This document shows, one piece after another, positions 8,256-18,786 of a stretch of DNA of 29,068 bases. How positions within the stretch are numbered: position 1 is the stretch's first letter; every line of letters starts with the position of its first letter. The stretch comes from Euprymna scolopes (lineage: Eukaryota > Mollusca > Cephalopoda > Sepiida > Sepiolidae), in contig CM044489.1 in assembly GCA_024364805.1 (NCBI GenBank), forward strand, positions 116,161,560-116,190,627. The letters run 5' to 3'. A program made the position numbers and the translations under genes. The notes under the pieces were generated by a model, which was given only the letters and a program-made list of their open reading frames with translations, was not told where the DNA came from and searched no databases.

Positions 8256-8599
8256 CAGTACAGTTGGGAAAGCACAAACCTGGGAGGGAATTTCAAAGTA
8301 TAGCAGTTCTGGATAAGAAACTATTAGATTAGAAGGCTTTCTGGTATCTGGGGATATATACTGTGTAAGGGTGGGATTTTGCTGCTTGTTAGGTTTGTTA
8401 CGTCGAGGGGGGTACAAGGGCTTGTAGTTCGTCAGAGCATATACCATTAAAATACTTGTAAAACAGGCAGAGAGATGCAAATTTCTTCGGTGGGAGAGAG
8501 GCTAAGGCCTAGCTGACAGTTCGGGATTTATTAGGTTGGCAACTCTCCTTTGAACCCTGTCCAGGAGTGAGAGACTAGTAGCAGACGCATTAGTCCAAT

Positions 8600-8765
8600 T
8601 GTGACAACAATACTCTTTGAATTACTCCACTTACCCTTGATCCTTGCCTTATAATGCCGAGTGGTTAGCAAGGAGGCATCGAATACCATTCTTTTTGTTT
8701 TTTTGTCTTTTGGTATGACCCAACCAAGAATTGAACCTGGGTCTCCCACCCCCATCAGCAAACAT
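8600..8765 (-). mobile_element. tRNA-derived SINE of molluscan type, partial
   Basis: On the minus strand a Pol III B box (GGTTCAATTC, within 8724-8737) follows GGGAGACCCA. It is then followed by GGGTCATACCAAAAGAC, an A-rich spacer, TGGTATTCGATGCCTCCTTGC and ACTCGGCATTATAAGG. I remember this body from molluscan and cephalopod SINEs. The A box is poor and the 3' end is not defined, so the copy is old. It sits inside the inverted-repeat pair. Confidence 0.7.
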
Positions 8766-9155
8766 TCGAACTAAAATGTAAAAAATATAACAAGAAATAT
8801 TTTGGAATATTAAAAACGCATATTTTATCATTTAGTCCTCACATTCCATGAACGATGTTTCTGACAAAGCAGGAAGAATTGCTGTTTTCTGGTTTGAAAT
8901 CTATTTATCTAAGCATTGGCTAATTTTCGACCTTTAAGAGGTATTTTTTCTTTTTAGCTCCTTACATCAAGTGGATTTATGACTTGTCCGAAGCAATTTT
9001 CATGATAGCATACAATAAACGTATTGAAAAATATTCTTGATATTAAAAATCTGGAGTCTCTATCACCTTGCTGCAGTGTTGCATCCTGCATTTGTTTTGC
9101 AAATACTTTTATCGAATCTGATGAACTTATACTTCTGATGAACTTATACTTCACT
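8766..9155. other. Unassigned interior of the inverted repeat
   Basis: A minus-strand open frame of 66 codons (8954-9154) gives KVFAKQMQDATLQQGDRDSRF and similar text that looks protein-like, but I do not recognise it. A 17-base unit, TCTGATGAACTTATACT, is exactly repeated in tandem at 9117-9133 and 9134-9150. Confidence 0.4.
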
Positions 9156-9310
9156 CAAGGTAAATACCATCGACAAACCCGACAAACAGTAAAGCCCCAT
9201 CCTATCACTGTAGCAGTCTTCAGATGCCAGAAAACTTTCTAATCTAATAGCTTCTTTTCTCGAACGACTTGCCTTTGGAACTCCCTCCCAATTCCCTATT
9301 TCTCCGACTG

Positions 9311-9745
9311 GGTATTTACTTCTTTCCTACTGCAGGGATATATGTGACACAAGGTGAGAAGAATCAAGCCAGTACCTCTAAAGAAAGAGCACTCAGACCA
9401 ATTAAAAGTTGCCTGGACATCCCTGTCAGTATTTCCCGGTTCGAACGCTTGAGACAGTTGGCAATAAACTAATTTCTCCCTGAAGAGGGGAGGAAAGGCC
9501 TTGGACGAAGGATTTACTAGGATTACCCAGCACAAATACCTCAGCCCAACAGATGAAATGGCCCTGTTTGTGCTCGATTGATTGTCGAGAACGGATCTTC
9601 AACTGGTGTCTTCCAATCAAGGTTCTCTGAAATTGTGGAGAGTCTGTTTTGCCGACTGTACCATCATGCAGAAATGTAATGTGAACAACTATCTGACTGC
9701 ATAACATCTAATTTAAGATGCCCACCTATAAATTAAACCTTTAAT
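9311..9745. other. Unassigned, GC-richer sequence
   Basis: Frames of 79 and 93 codons exist on the minus strand, with no recognisable family. GGTTCGAACGC at 9438 resembles a Pol III B box but has no A box nearby. It is possibly an unrecognised old repeat. Confidence 0.35.
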
Positions 9746-9802
9746 TCACAGTAAACTCTTATATCTCAGTGGCAAAGCGCCTTGTTTTGTGTGACAACGA
9801 AA

Positions 9803-9905
9803 ATTAAAAAAAAAAAAAAATACAAACACAAAACAATCATGATACACACCGGAAAAAAAGCAACAAAAAAAAAAAACAAACAAAAAAACAGACAAAACAG
9901 CAAAA
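9803..9905. repeat. A-rich low-complexity tract
   Basis: Runs of A broken by C and G. The minus-strand Phe/Val-rich frame over it is a composition artefact. Confidence 0.85.
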
Positions 9906-10037
9906 AACTCACATATGCTGTAAAAATTCTTAAATAAACTGAAATATATAATGATCATATTGCTATAATTTCCTAGATGCAAATCTAATGAAACTTCAGT
10001 GTTTATAAAATAGTACCCAATAACAAGTAGACGTGTA

Positions 10038-10142
10038 TTATTGATAATTTTCTTTATTTATATTGAGTCTAGTGGCTAGCGAAATATGTATGCACATATG
10101 TAGCCAGTAATATTTGTATAAATAAAGAAAATTATACAATAA
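10038..10142. repeat. Near-perfect 105-bp hairpin
   Basis: The sequence folds back along almost its full length. TTATTG-ATAATTTTCTTTATTTATA at the left pairs with TATAAATAAAGAAAATTATACAATAA at the right, then AGTGGCTAGC pairs with the GTAGCCAGT region, centred near TATGCAC. It looks like a palindromic MITE or the stem of a larger foldback element. Confidence 0.8.
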
Positions 10143-10192
10143 ATTTAATTATATAAGAAATACAAAAATGCTTTGTTAAAATCGTAAACGTA

Positions 10193-10377
10193 TCGAAAAA
10201 TATAGAATATAAAATTATGAGTTAAAAAATATTTGTCAGTGTTTTTTAGAGTTAATATCTTGTAAATATTTGGATCAAAATCAGAATAAGTATTCTAATT
10301 ATAAGGTTTAGTAACACGAACATTTTTTTGCGTTTTAGATGTGTCGAAAATGTAGAATATGAAATTATGAGTTAAAA
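10193..10377. repeat. Direct repeat pair, offset 151 bp
   Basis: TCGAAAAATATAGAATATAAAATTATGAGTTAAAA (as 10193-10227, in two runs with small differences) recurs at 10344-10377. The flanks are AT-rich. It could be a degenerate two-unit tandem repeat. Confidence 0.7.
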
Positions 10378-10407
10378 TAATAAATTTGTGAATATTAAAA
10401 AAAATAC

Positions 10408-10535
10408 TTTGGATTATTATAGAAATTAAAGACATTGCAAATAATAATAAAATGTTCTCGGGCACTATTTTCTCAACGTTTCGGTCAATGTAATGTTCGA
10501 CTTTCTTCAGATGCATCTTATCAAATTCGGCAGTT
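10408..10535. repeat. Foldback family fragment (single arm)
   Basis: CAACGTTTCGGTCAATGTAA, CTTTCTTCAGATGCATCTT and neighbouring bases match the left arm of the foldback repeat at 6594-6785. The partner arm is not visible. It may lie beyond the gap or be lost. Confidence 0.72.
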
Positions 10536-10607
10536 TTTCTGTCGAACGGGAATCTGTACGGAATTTTGAACGGAAACTTTTATTCAATTCACGGGAGTAG
10601 CATGCGC

Positions 10608-10649
10608 ACACATATACATACATACATACATACATATATACATATATAT
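10608..10649. repeat. (CATA)n/(TA)n microsatellite at gap edge
   Basis: CATA units pass into TA units directly before the run of N, a likely cause of the assembly break. Confidence 0.93.
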
Positions 10650-11088
10650 NNNNNNNNNNNNNNNNNNNNNNNNNNNNNNNNNNNNNNNNNNNNNNNNNNN
10701 NNNNNNNNNNNNNNNNNNNNNNNNNNNNNNNNNNNNNNNNNNNNNNNNNNNNNNNNNNNNNNNNNNNNNNNNNNNNNNNNNNNNNNNNNNNNNNNNNNNN
10801 NNNNNNNNNNNNNNNNNNNNNNNNNNNNNNNNNNNNNNNNNNNNNNNNNNNNNNNNNNNNNNNNNNNNNNNNNNNNNNNNNNNNNNNNNNNNNNNNNNNN
10901 NNNNNNNNNNNNNNNNNNNNNNNNNNNNNNNNNNNNNNNNNNNNNNNNNNNNNNNNNNNNNNNNNNNNNNNNNNNNNNNNNNNNNNNNNNNNNNNNNNNN
11001 NNNNNNNNNNNNNNNNNNNNNNNNNNNNNNNNNNNNNNNNNNNNNNNNNNNNNNNNNNNNNNNNNNNNNNNNNNNNNNNNNNNNNNNN
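10650..11088. other. Assembly gap (439 N)
   Basis: Unknown bases. An apparent open frame across it is an artefact. Confidence 0.99.
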
Positions 11089-11089
11089 A

Positions 11090-11312
11090 AAAATAATTAA
11101 ATTAAATTTTTCGTCATTTTATGTTTCTTCTGTAATCCCCCCACCCAATTGAATTTGGCATATTTTGGTGTTCGTTTTATTTATAAAATTATTAGGTGAA
11201 AGAACAGAAGTGTATCATAAAAATAAATTAAATTTATCGTTATTTTATGTTTCAAATGTAATTCCTGTCCCCACAAAAAAACAAACAAACAAACAAACAA
11301 AAAAAAAACAAA
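11090..11312. repeat. Direct repeat pair plus (CAAA)n
   Basis: AAATTAAATTTTTCGTCATTTTATGTTTC (from about 11100) recurs with few changes from about 11228. A (CAAA)n tract follows at 11276-11312. It belongs to the AT-rich, repeat-dense zone right of the gap. Confidence 0.7.
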
Positions 11313-11514
11313 TTGGTTTTGTCAAACTTGAAAAAATGTAAGAGGTGACATGTCTCGTTGAACGCTTGATGGCCAAAACGTTGGTGCTCATTTTACGTTA
11401 AATTTATATAGAAAATCCCCCACTCTAAAATGTTAATTTTCTTTCTTTTTTCCAAATTACTTCTTTCATATTATTTATAAATGCTGTTTAAACGTATTAG
11501 GCCCCCCAAAAGGG

Positions 11515-11714
11515 GATCTTCGTTTTTTTAGGGGTTAAACGACGCTGGATCACGTCGTAAAAATTACCTTTTTGTTTAATTAGAAAGTTAAGTTCGTAAT
11601 CGATGAGATTAACGTGGAAAAAGAAAAAAGTGTAAATTGTGGTATTTAGAGGGGGCAGTAGATCTTTATTTTTTTAGGTGTTAAACGACGCTGAGTCACA
11701 TCGTAAAAATTTAC
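11515..11714. repeat. 54-bp direct repeat pair, offset 146 bp
   Basis: 11515-11568 and 11661-11714 share GATCTT, a T-run, AGG(G/T)GTTAAACGACGCTG, GTCAC/ATCAC and TCGTAAAAA-TTACC, with about six differences. The TTAAACGACGCTG core is GC-richer than its surroundings and may mark a dispersed element. Confidence 0.75.
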
Positions 11715-12300
11715 CGATATCTGCATAGCCGTTTAAAGAATAATAAAAACAAAGAAATGAAATCTTTTCAGTTTTTTTCGTAAATGTTTTTTTTTTGTTT
11801 GAATATTTAAAAAACAATAAAAGCCAAACATTTTTCTGTCTACACGGAATTATTTTTCCAGCTAGAAACTTATTGAGATTAACAAATTATTTTATTTGGT
11901 GAATGGTTTGTGTGTTTATGTTCCGAATTATTTAGGGGCAAATAACTTTTTAAAAAAGTTATTTTTTTTTAAATCGGTGTTGGAATGATAATTGCAAATA
12001 AATTAAAGTATATATGTTATCAATATAATTATTGTTTAAAATTTATCAAATAACACTTTTAAATAGAAAACTTAAAATAATTCTCTCGCTAGAAACATTA
12101 ACTAAGATATCGCTATTTAATAAAATCGATTTTTCTTAATGTAATATGCAAATGAGATGATCTCTTAATAGTACATTTTGCAAGAATCATAATATATAAA
12201 GAAATAAATGAAAGAGTAAAGTAAGAAGCTTCTTGTATATATTAATGAAATTGTAAACAAACAAAGAGGAATACGAATTTATACGTACATATATAGATTT
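11715..12300. other. AT-rich sequence, no gene seen
   Basis: No frame or repeat that I recognise; very AT-rich throughout. Confidence 0.5.
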
Positions 12301-12346
12301 GACAGAAAGATTCCCGAGTTCGACAGAAAGATTCTCGAGTTCGACA
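12301..12346. repeat. 21-bp tandem repeat, about 2.2 units
   Basis: GACAGAAAGATTCCCGAGTTC (21 bases, 12301-12321) is followed by a copy with one change (12322-12342) and a partial third. It keeps a Leu-Ser-Val-Glu-Leu type frame on the minus strand, but I see no gene there. Confidence 0.88.
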
Positions 12347-12437
12347 AGACCCACTCGAAAAAGTTTGGAGATTATATCGACCGAAATGTAAAAATAACAC
12401 TCATGACGTGAGCAGTAGTAAAAAAAAAAAAAATAAT

Positions 12438-12482
12438 ACGAATTATCAATCCTCATCTCAAAAATTCAGAAACAAAAAATAT
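12438..12482. repeat. Foldback family end fragment
   Basis: ATCAATCCTCATCTCAAAAATTCAGAAACAAAA matches, in two runs, the outer segment next to foldback copies at 7149-7182 and 21332-21360. Confidence 0.6.
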
Positions 12483-12876
12483 ATTTATAGTTATTTAGAA
12501 AGTTTATTGTAGCTAAACATACAAGAATTTGGAGATAGCATGTTTCTATAGGGAAGTGAAAAACACATAGCTTTACTAAAATACATCATAATTGTGTGTG
12601 TTTTATAAAAATACATTTTAATACATTTGAAATAGATTTCACTTTTTGATTTATTTATTTATTGCTGTTTATTTATATTTATCCAAGTCTGCTGTATTCT
12701 TCTATGATTCAAACAAATTATATTCCATTTTCACAAAATCTGACACATAATAACTCTCCACTCGCCCAAGGAGAAGATAATTTTGAACATTTTATGTTCT
12801 AGTTTTTATTTTATTCATTTTTGTAAATGATTGGTTTCAGAAAAAAATTACAAAATATGTATGCATATGAATATAA

Positions 12877-12878
<2 letters not shown>
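12483..12878. other. AT-rich sequence, no gene seen
   Basis: Nothing recognisable apart from scattered short T- and A-rich words. Confidence 0.45.

Positions 12879-12964
<86 letters not shown>
12879..12964. repeat. Compound (AC)n(AT)n microsatellite
   Basis: About 30 AC dinucleotides are followed directly by about 12 AT dinucleotides. The Cys-Val frame on the minus strand is a by-product. Confidence 0.98.
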
Positions 12965-12966
<2 letters not shown>

Positions 12967-13238
12967 ATGCCGCAGGTAAAAATTAAAATGGCTAAAAAAA
13001 TCGTTCTTTTGTTTTGTAATACGCATCATTTCTTTCAAAACAAATATCATTTTGGCTGAAATTCCATACACGCCACTAAATATAAATTTTCCAGTTTCAA
13101 TTATTTCAGAAATTTTTCCAAACATTCTGAAATATTTTCAGAAATATTTATTTAGTATATGCTCAGTTAATAGCAAATTATGGAGACGTTTTTATATATT
13201 TCAAAATTTATGTGTAGAAAAATTTGTGCACGAAATGG

Positions 13239-13415
13239 GATCAAAGTGTATTATCTGTCTTGTCATCGGCCGAAAAATAGAAATTCTTCTTTACTCGAGC
13301 AATTTCACATTTTTGTTTTCATCCAGAGTGCCCCTTTTGGGGGAGCTAGATATCCCCAACATGAAAAACCGCCTTTGAGTCTCTAACTTTGCACTCGTGG
13401 AGAGGCAAGTAAATA
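13239..13415 (+). mobile_element. U2 snRNA-headed SINE, single copy
   Basis: The head GATCAAAGTGTATTATCTGT and then CTTGTCATC follows U2 snRNA further than the 7.4-kb copy does, including the region after the branch-point recognition bases (here GTATTA). The body differs, but the tail matches: AAAAACCGCCTTTGAGTCTC, TAACTTTGC, CTCGTGGAGAGGCAAGTAAATA split over the end. A GGGGGAGCTAGATATCCCC stretch lies mid-body. Finding the same head joined to the same tail twice supports a real SINE family. No target duplication was recognised. Confidence 0.7.
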
Positions 13416-14448
13416 AAGTTCTTGCCCAAATTAAATCAGCATGTTTAATAAGACATATTTTTTTATATCCATTTCTTAATTTCATGATTTATTGTAACAG
13501 TTCCTAAATGTTGGTTGATGGAGTTATCAAGATCAGAGTTATCTCCTTTGGAGAAAAATCAATTCCCCCACCCCCGGTTTGAGTTATCTCCACTGAGAAG
13601 AAAATGGGCCTAAACCCAATCTTGCAGTGAATGCAAGATTTTATTTGGTACCCTCACACCATTAGATGATTGATAATGAAAATGAGATCGTTATCATTTA
13701 ATTCTTCTGGCATCTTATCAACCGGGAGGGGTATTTTTTTTCTGTCACCACTTATTCAGACCCAAAAGCTATTCGGGAACAAGCGTTAAATGAGTGTCAG
13801 GTAGATTGTAAGAATACATCGTGAAAATTGGTATTGATGGTGGTGAGTTGGTAGAATTTTATTATTTAAAAAGGCGGTTCAATAAGAATTTGCTTACATT
13901 GAACTTGAAAACGACCATATTTATAGTAAGCTAATTAGCAGCTCAGCGGTATTTTGCTCCAAGGACGAGCAGTTCTAGGAAGTTTCATTTAGTTTTAGGT
14001 AGAGCAAGAGAAAGGGAAACTATTAACAGTTGGTTTAGCTAGACGAGTTTTTGTTGTGAATGTCTTACAATGTGGGAGGAGGGGAAAAATTAAAGCATAG
14101 CTGAGCACCTGCAATGGAAATAATGATAGAGTAGAGAAAGACTAACAACGTCTATTCTGTGAGAAATATGTTGTAGGGAGGAAAATAGGTCATCACCCAC
14201 TAAATTTTGAAGACAATTTTGTACTCTGACAAGGCAGGAAAGGATGCTCTGAGCAGCATCTCCCTAGATGTGACAACAGATTTTCACACTCACTATCAAA
14301 AAGAATTCTTTTTGACCTTTCAAAATAAATAACATTTACCTTTTTTTTACTGTAATGCAAATATGTTTATTCTTTATTTCTATTTAATGTCTTTTAATGT
14401 TTATTCTGTTATATACTGACTATATACAATCATAATCATGCATGTATA
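13416..14448. other. Unassigned sequence with a short hairpin
   Basis: AATCTTGCA (13618-13626) and TGCAAGATT (13632-13640) form a perfect 9-bp stem with a 5-base loop. GAGTTATCTCC occurs at 13536 and 13581. No coding similarity is recognised. Confidence 0.4.
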
Positions 14449-14640
14449 TGTTGTGGCCCTAGAAAATGGTCATAAAAATAGATCCGAACAACGGGTTTAG
14501 GTAGAAAAGAACATATTGTACAAGAAAGTAATACAAAGAAATGGTTGTCAGCATTTTCCGACTGTTAGTTAGGCAGTCTGTAATATAGCATTAGGTTGCG
14601 ATAATCCCCGACAAGAGTATTAGACTTAGGGGTTTTATAG
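14449..14640 (-). repeat. LTR, left (3' LTR of the fossil)
   Basis: Starts TGTTGTGGCCC. Shared blocks with the right LTR include CCGAACAACGG / TCGAACAACGG, GCATTTTCCGAC and ATAATCCCCG / ATAATTCCCCG. The inner edge is uncertain and may extend to the pyrimidine tract near 14755. Confidence 0.78.
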
Positions 14641-14843
14641 TCCATTCCCAGTGAATTGATAATTCCTCATAACACCCCTTTTAAGCCTTTACTCCACAAG
14701 GGATGCTAGTATCTTTTACTTTTTCGATCTCTAGTTAAAGAATCCGTGAAATTCTTTTTTCTTCCCAATCAGCAGCGTTGTGGAGCTGCTTGGAGTGATT
14801 GGAGTGATTCTATGTTGGAAGTGTCATATATCGTTTCAACGAC

Positions 14844-17300
14844 CTATTCTACTTCGTAAGGTGCATAGATGGGATCATCCAACAGATGCTTTCTTATTTG
14901 CTTAAGGTGTCTTTTATGCATGAATTTAGGACCCTGAATGATGTACGCCATATTTCCGATCCTTTTGTCTATTGAGCTCAGTTCCCAGAAAGATGTGTTG
15001 TTTTTGTAAGTTTTGTAGAAAAACTTTTTTCCTGTGTTGTAGCGTTTCTTTGGCACAATAAAAGTCCTTCTCAATTTTGTTTGCTTTGGCAACAGTTTTT
15101 CAAAGATAGGTCTTATTTCTCACTGGAACATAGTCTGTGCTGATGGTGCATTGGGGGGGGGGGAGGGTTAGGGTTTGATGTAATTTTATAGACCTGTAGA
15201 AACTGTTGCAGTGCAGTTTCTGTAGGTGTGCCGCATACTTTTTGCTGTGCGCGTTTCAAAGTGTCGCCAAAGTTTTCCGCCTGCCCTTTTGATCACATAT
15301 GGTACTGAGGGATCGTGACATATTTAATTTGGAACGTCTCACAGAACCCTGTGAAGTCCATGGACGTAAATTGAGTTTTGTTGTTATTTACTAAGTAGTC
15401 GACAACTTCAAACTAGCCAAATCCTTCGTGAATAAAATTAATGACTACCCCTGTAGCGGGTCTCTTACATCTGAGCACTTTTGACCATTTTATGTAGCTG
15501 TCTATCACAATTAGATAATATCAATCACCAGAGGTCCTGCGAAATTAATAAGAATTCTAAACCAGGGTTGGTCTGTTTTGGACCAAGGCTTTAAAACAAA
15601 ACCCTTGCATGATTCGACCATTCTTTTGATGCCATTATCCATCTTTGTAATGTATACACAACTACACATGAGGCTCCACATTCTGTTCATTCCTAAAGTC
15701 TTTAATTATTATTCCTTGTAATGCTTTTGGTACGACGCTCATCTTGCTGTGCAGTAGGACGTCATCACACATAGAAAAACTGTCTTGTATTTGCTGGTGA
15801 TTTGCTGTGATTTTCTTTTTCGTAGCACTAATAAATTCATATTTTTGTGCTTCGCATTTAATTTCATGTAACGTGACAGAAAGGTCTCTGATAATATTTC
15901 ACATCATAGTTTTAATTTTACTATCGATACATAAGAAAGCAATTACTGAGTCCTCAAGAGGTTCTCTCTGCCTCGCAACAAACCTTGAAAGTCCGTCCGC
16001 ATGTTCGATCTGCTTAGAAAGATACTCTAACTTGAAATTGTAATTCAGTAGAATAGTGACCCCCACATTTTATCAGTCTATTCGCTGTATAGAACGGTAG
16101 CCTTTTTTTCGATCCAAACATGGTCAATAAAGGTTTATGGTCGGTCTGCAGCATAAAAAAATCGTCCGTGTAAATATCGGTAGAACTTTGTAAGTGCGAA
16201 GATAATAGCTGTGAATAAGGATTTTCTGCTGGGAGCAGAAATCTTGAAGCGTGTGCAATAGTTTTTTTTTTTTTTTACTTCCGTCTGACATTTTCTTTCA
16301 CCGTTCAGTAGAGTCTGCAGGTCGTGCATATTGGGAATGGACGCCTGGTAATAGTTCGCTAACCTCCCCAAACTTTGTAATTTTGTAAGATTTTTTGGGA
16401 GCTGGCATATCCTTTATACATTAAGTGCTTTACGGATCCGATCTTCTATTGTTTTTGTCGCTAATGTATCGCAAGTATTTTATTTATTCGATCAATAAAT
16501 CGCATTTTCCTTCTTTTATTTTCAAATTAAAATCCTGTATTTGATAGAATGCCTTGCGGACATATTCTCAATGTTATTCTCTGGTCTCATTTATTATAAT
16601 ATCATTTAGGTATATGATCGCGAAATCAAAGCTGCCCAGCATAGTATCCGTAATTTCTTCAAAAATGGCGGACACTATCTTAATTCCAAAACCTAACCTT
16701 CCTAATTTGAATAACCCCTTATAGGTGTTAATACAAAGCAACTTTGAGCCATTTTCTCGACTAGAATTTGAAGGTATGCGTCACTCAGATCGACTTTAGA
16801 GAAGATTTTTACTTCGTTTAGCTAAGTGAAACTTCTACAAGGTTAGGAAGTGGGTAATCGTTGTGTGTTAATAGTGAATTTAAACCAATAGAGGAATCGG
16901 TGCAAACGCGAATTTCTTTTGACTTCTTTTTGACATAGATGGCAAGAGTTGCCATTGACTTAATTCAACTCTCGATAGAATACCGGTTTTTACAAATTTT
17001 TCAAGCTCCTCATTAATTTTCTCGAACGAGACACACGATATATTTCTTTCTTTCGTGAATACTGGTTGCGTATTATCTTTGAGTTTGAATTTGACTGACA
17101 TTTTTTTTAGTATTTTCTCAGACCGGCTGAGAAAACTTCAGGGAAACTTTCTTTTAATTCTGATTCTCTGTCGTTAGCGTTTCTATTTTTTTTACAAAAA
17201 ATATTTACAGGTTGTTTGGCAAGACTTTAGCATGGTTCATTTAATCTTTCCACGTATGTAAATTAATGATTGATAAGTCTGATCCTGAATTTCACTGCAA
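14844..17300 (-). pseudogene. Gypsy pol fossil (RT, RNase H, integrase)
   Basis: Integrase C-terminus at 14844-15092 (IGNMAYIIQGPKFMHKRHLKQIRKH, like the Gypsy integrase tail). Integrase core traces near 15290-15420 (TQFTSMDFTGFCETFQIKYVTIPQYH). Integrase N-terminal zone near 15700-15750 (VVPKALQGII). RNase H and connection at 16135-16371 (ANYYQASIPNMH, FYRYLHGRFFY). RT blocks at about 16600-16830, and the RT N-terminal region at 16880-17101 (FEKINEELEKFVKTGI). Several breaks. Domain order and wording closely parallel the fossil at 3600-5960. Confidence 0.85.
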
Positions 17301-17339
17301 CTTTACATTTTTATTTAATATTTTCAGCAGTGCATATTT

Positions 17340-18100
17340 ACGTGTTTTCATCGTCTTTTTTATCTGTTCTAATTTGCTGTAGCCGACTTTTATGTTCAGT
17401 TCTGTCACAAGTCAGGCAAGTTTTCGTGCAGTATCAGCAGTCTTTATCCCAATGCACCGATAACATGGACTTGGTGGTGACTTTGACTTTCAGTGAATTG
17501 TCTTTTCTGTATAGGGGCGAGGGGAATAATGTATCTTCTTTAGTTTATTTGGAGAATCGGGTTTTGATTTTTAATGTATTTTTCTTACGTACGTAACACC
17601 AAATTCCTCAATGTTCTTAGAATCCATTTTTAACACTGCTCACTCGTTGGCAATCTTTCACTAACTTTTGTAGTATCAGGTTTGGTTCACTTTCTAATTT
17701 TGTTAAAAATCTGAATCGAATGTCAGAGTTTTTTTTTGCCGATATCAATCCTTGTACAAATATCAGGCCTTTGAAATCGTCAACACCCAGTTCAGCTCAC
17801 TTAAAATTGTCGCAATGTTTGTTGACTATTAATGCAAATGTTAAATAATCCTCATCTTAGGTAAATTCATGCATTTCCACCTTCTATGAAATAACGACGT
17901 GTCGGGCTGTTAAGAGTTTTACGGTTTCAGAAAAAGTTCAGTCACACGTTTTCCGCAGTAAAATACGAAGCAAATGTCTTGTCTTCGTCTTGGGCGTAAA
18001 TTAAATTGTCAATAGTGTTTCAGACTGCATTTTGTCAGAATACTATGTTATTTTTCATGATTTGGTATTTATTTGTTACAGTTTGCAGTAATAAGTTTGT
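17340..18100 (-). pseudogene. Gypsy gag fossil
   Basis: A zinc-knuckle zone lies near 17380-17460, where HWDKDC and CLTCDRTEHKS can be read. Further right (17640-18060) faint Gag-like text such as DNLIYAQDEDKTFASYF appears. The arrangement knuckles-then-protease agrees with the other fossil. Strongly decayed. Confidence 0.65.
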
Positions 18101-18786
18101 TTTCTCTTATTATTCTAGTAGAAATTTTTTAATTCTTTCTTCCATTTTCTGTTGTTTTTCCAATTGGTATTTCCACAGTTATGCCATAGTTGAGTTTAAG
18201 TCGTCCATGCTTTCTTATGTTGCTCTTTTAAGAAAAGGAAAAATTAAATATGGCTTTTAATATGTAAACAATAATTCATGATTTTCCATGTAGCCTTTTG
18301 TCTTGATGATCAACACAATTTAGATCGTGATGTCGAACGAAAAAAAAATCACAGTTATCTCTCTCACCTTTTCCCATGGCAGAAAAAAAGTTAAAATCAA
18401 GTTCTTTTTGTCACAACATTTAATTTTCTCTTTGAGAGAAAACATATAGGGGAAAAAACGAAAACCGAGAAGTCACAGATTTTTCATTTATAACATTTTA
18501 CCCGTTAAACATTCTTATGATCTTTGTTTTTTTTTCTCTATTTTTTAGACGTTCATAGAAAAAGAATCCTTCAGAACTTTGTAGAGTTCATTGCAACTTT
18601 CAGAGTCACATCCTAGTAATTAAACCGTGTATCCACCCGGGTCCTATAGTACTAACTCTCTGAATAATTCGTTGTTAATACTTTTGGAATATTATCTTGC
18701 TCGTTCGAATACTTGTCACAAGGTTGATGTTATTGAGGTGAAGCCTTTGAATATCACGTTGTTAGTTCGAATACCTCGTCACTACT
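18101..18786. other. Leader and gag-start zone of the Gypsy fossil
   Basis: Between gag traces and the right LTR; no readable protein. A segment with TTCGAATAC occurs twice about 60 bases apart (around 18713 and 18771), the second next to the LTR. Confidence 0.5.

Larger units (their letters stand above)
8256..9310. repeat. Long imperfect inverted repeat enclosing a SINE
   Basis: The left arm (about 8265-8415) matches the reverse complement of the right arm (about 9155-9300). Marks include TGGGAGGGA, the shared CTATTAGATTAGAA, TTTCTGG(T/C)ATCTG, and GGTTTGTT/GGTTTGTC. Arms are roughly 130-150 bases and about three quarters alike by eye. The roughly 740-base interior contains a tRNA-derived SINE. 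This could be an inverted pair of one repeat family or a foldback element; I cannot name the family. Confidence 0.7.

Noticed and set aside
9117-9150. Hammerhead core (CTGATGA twice)
   Set aside because: No GAAA partner or stems follow; it is only a 17-bp tandem duplication.
9430-9450. tRNA gene or Pol III promoter at GGTTCGAACGC
   Set aside because: No cloverleaf or A box can be drawn from the neighbouring sequence.
10566-11096. Open frame of 176 codons
   Set aside because: It is mostly the N gap flanked by a microsatellite.
12877-13125. Minus-strand frame with a Cys-Val tail
   Set aside because: The tail is the (AC)n/(AT)n microsatellite and the rest has no recognisable domain.
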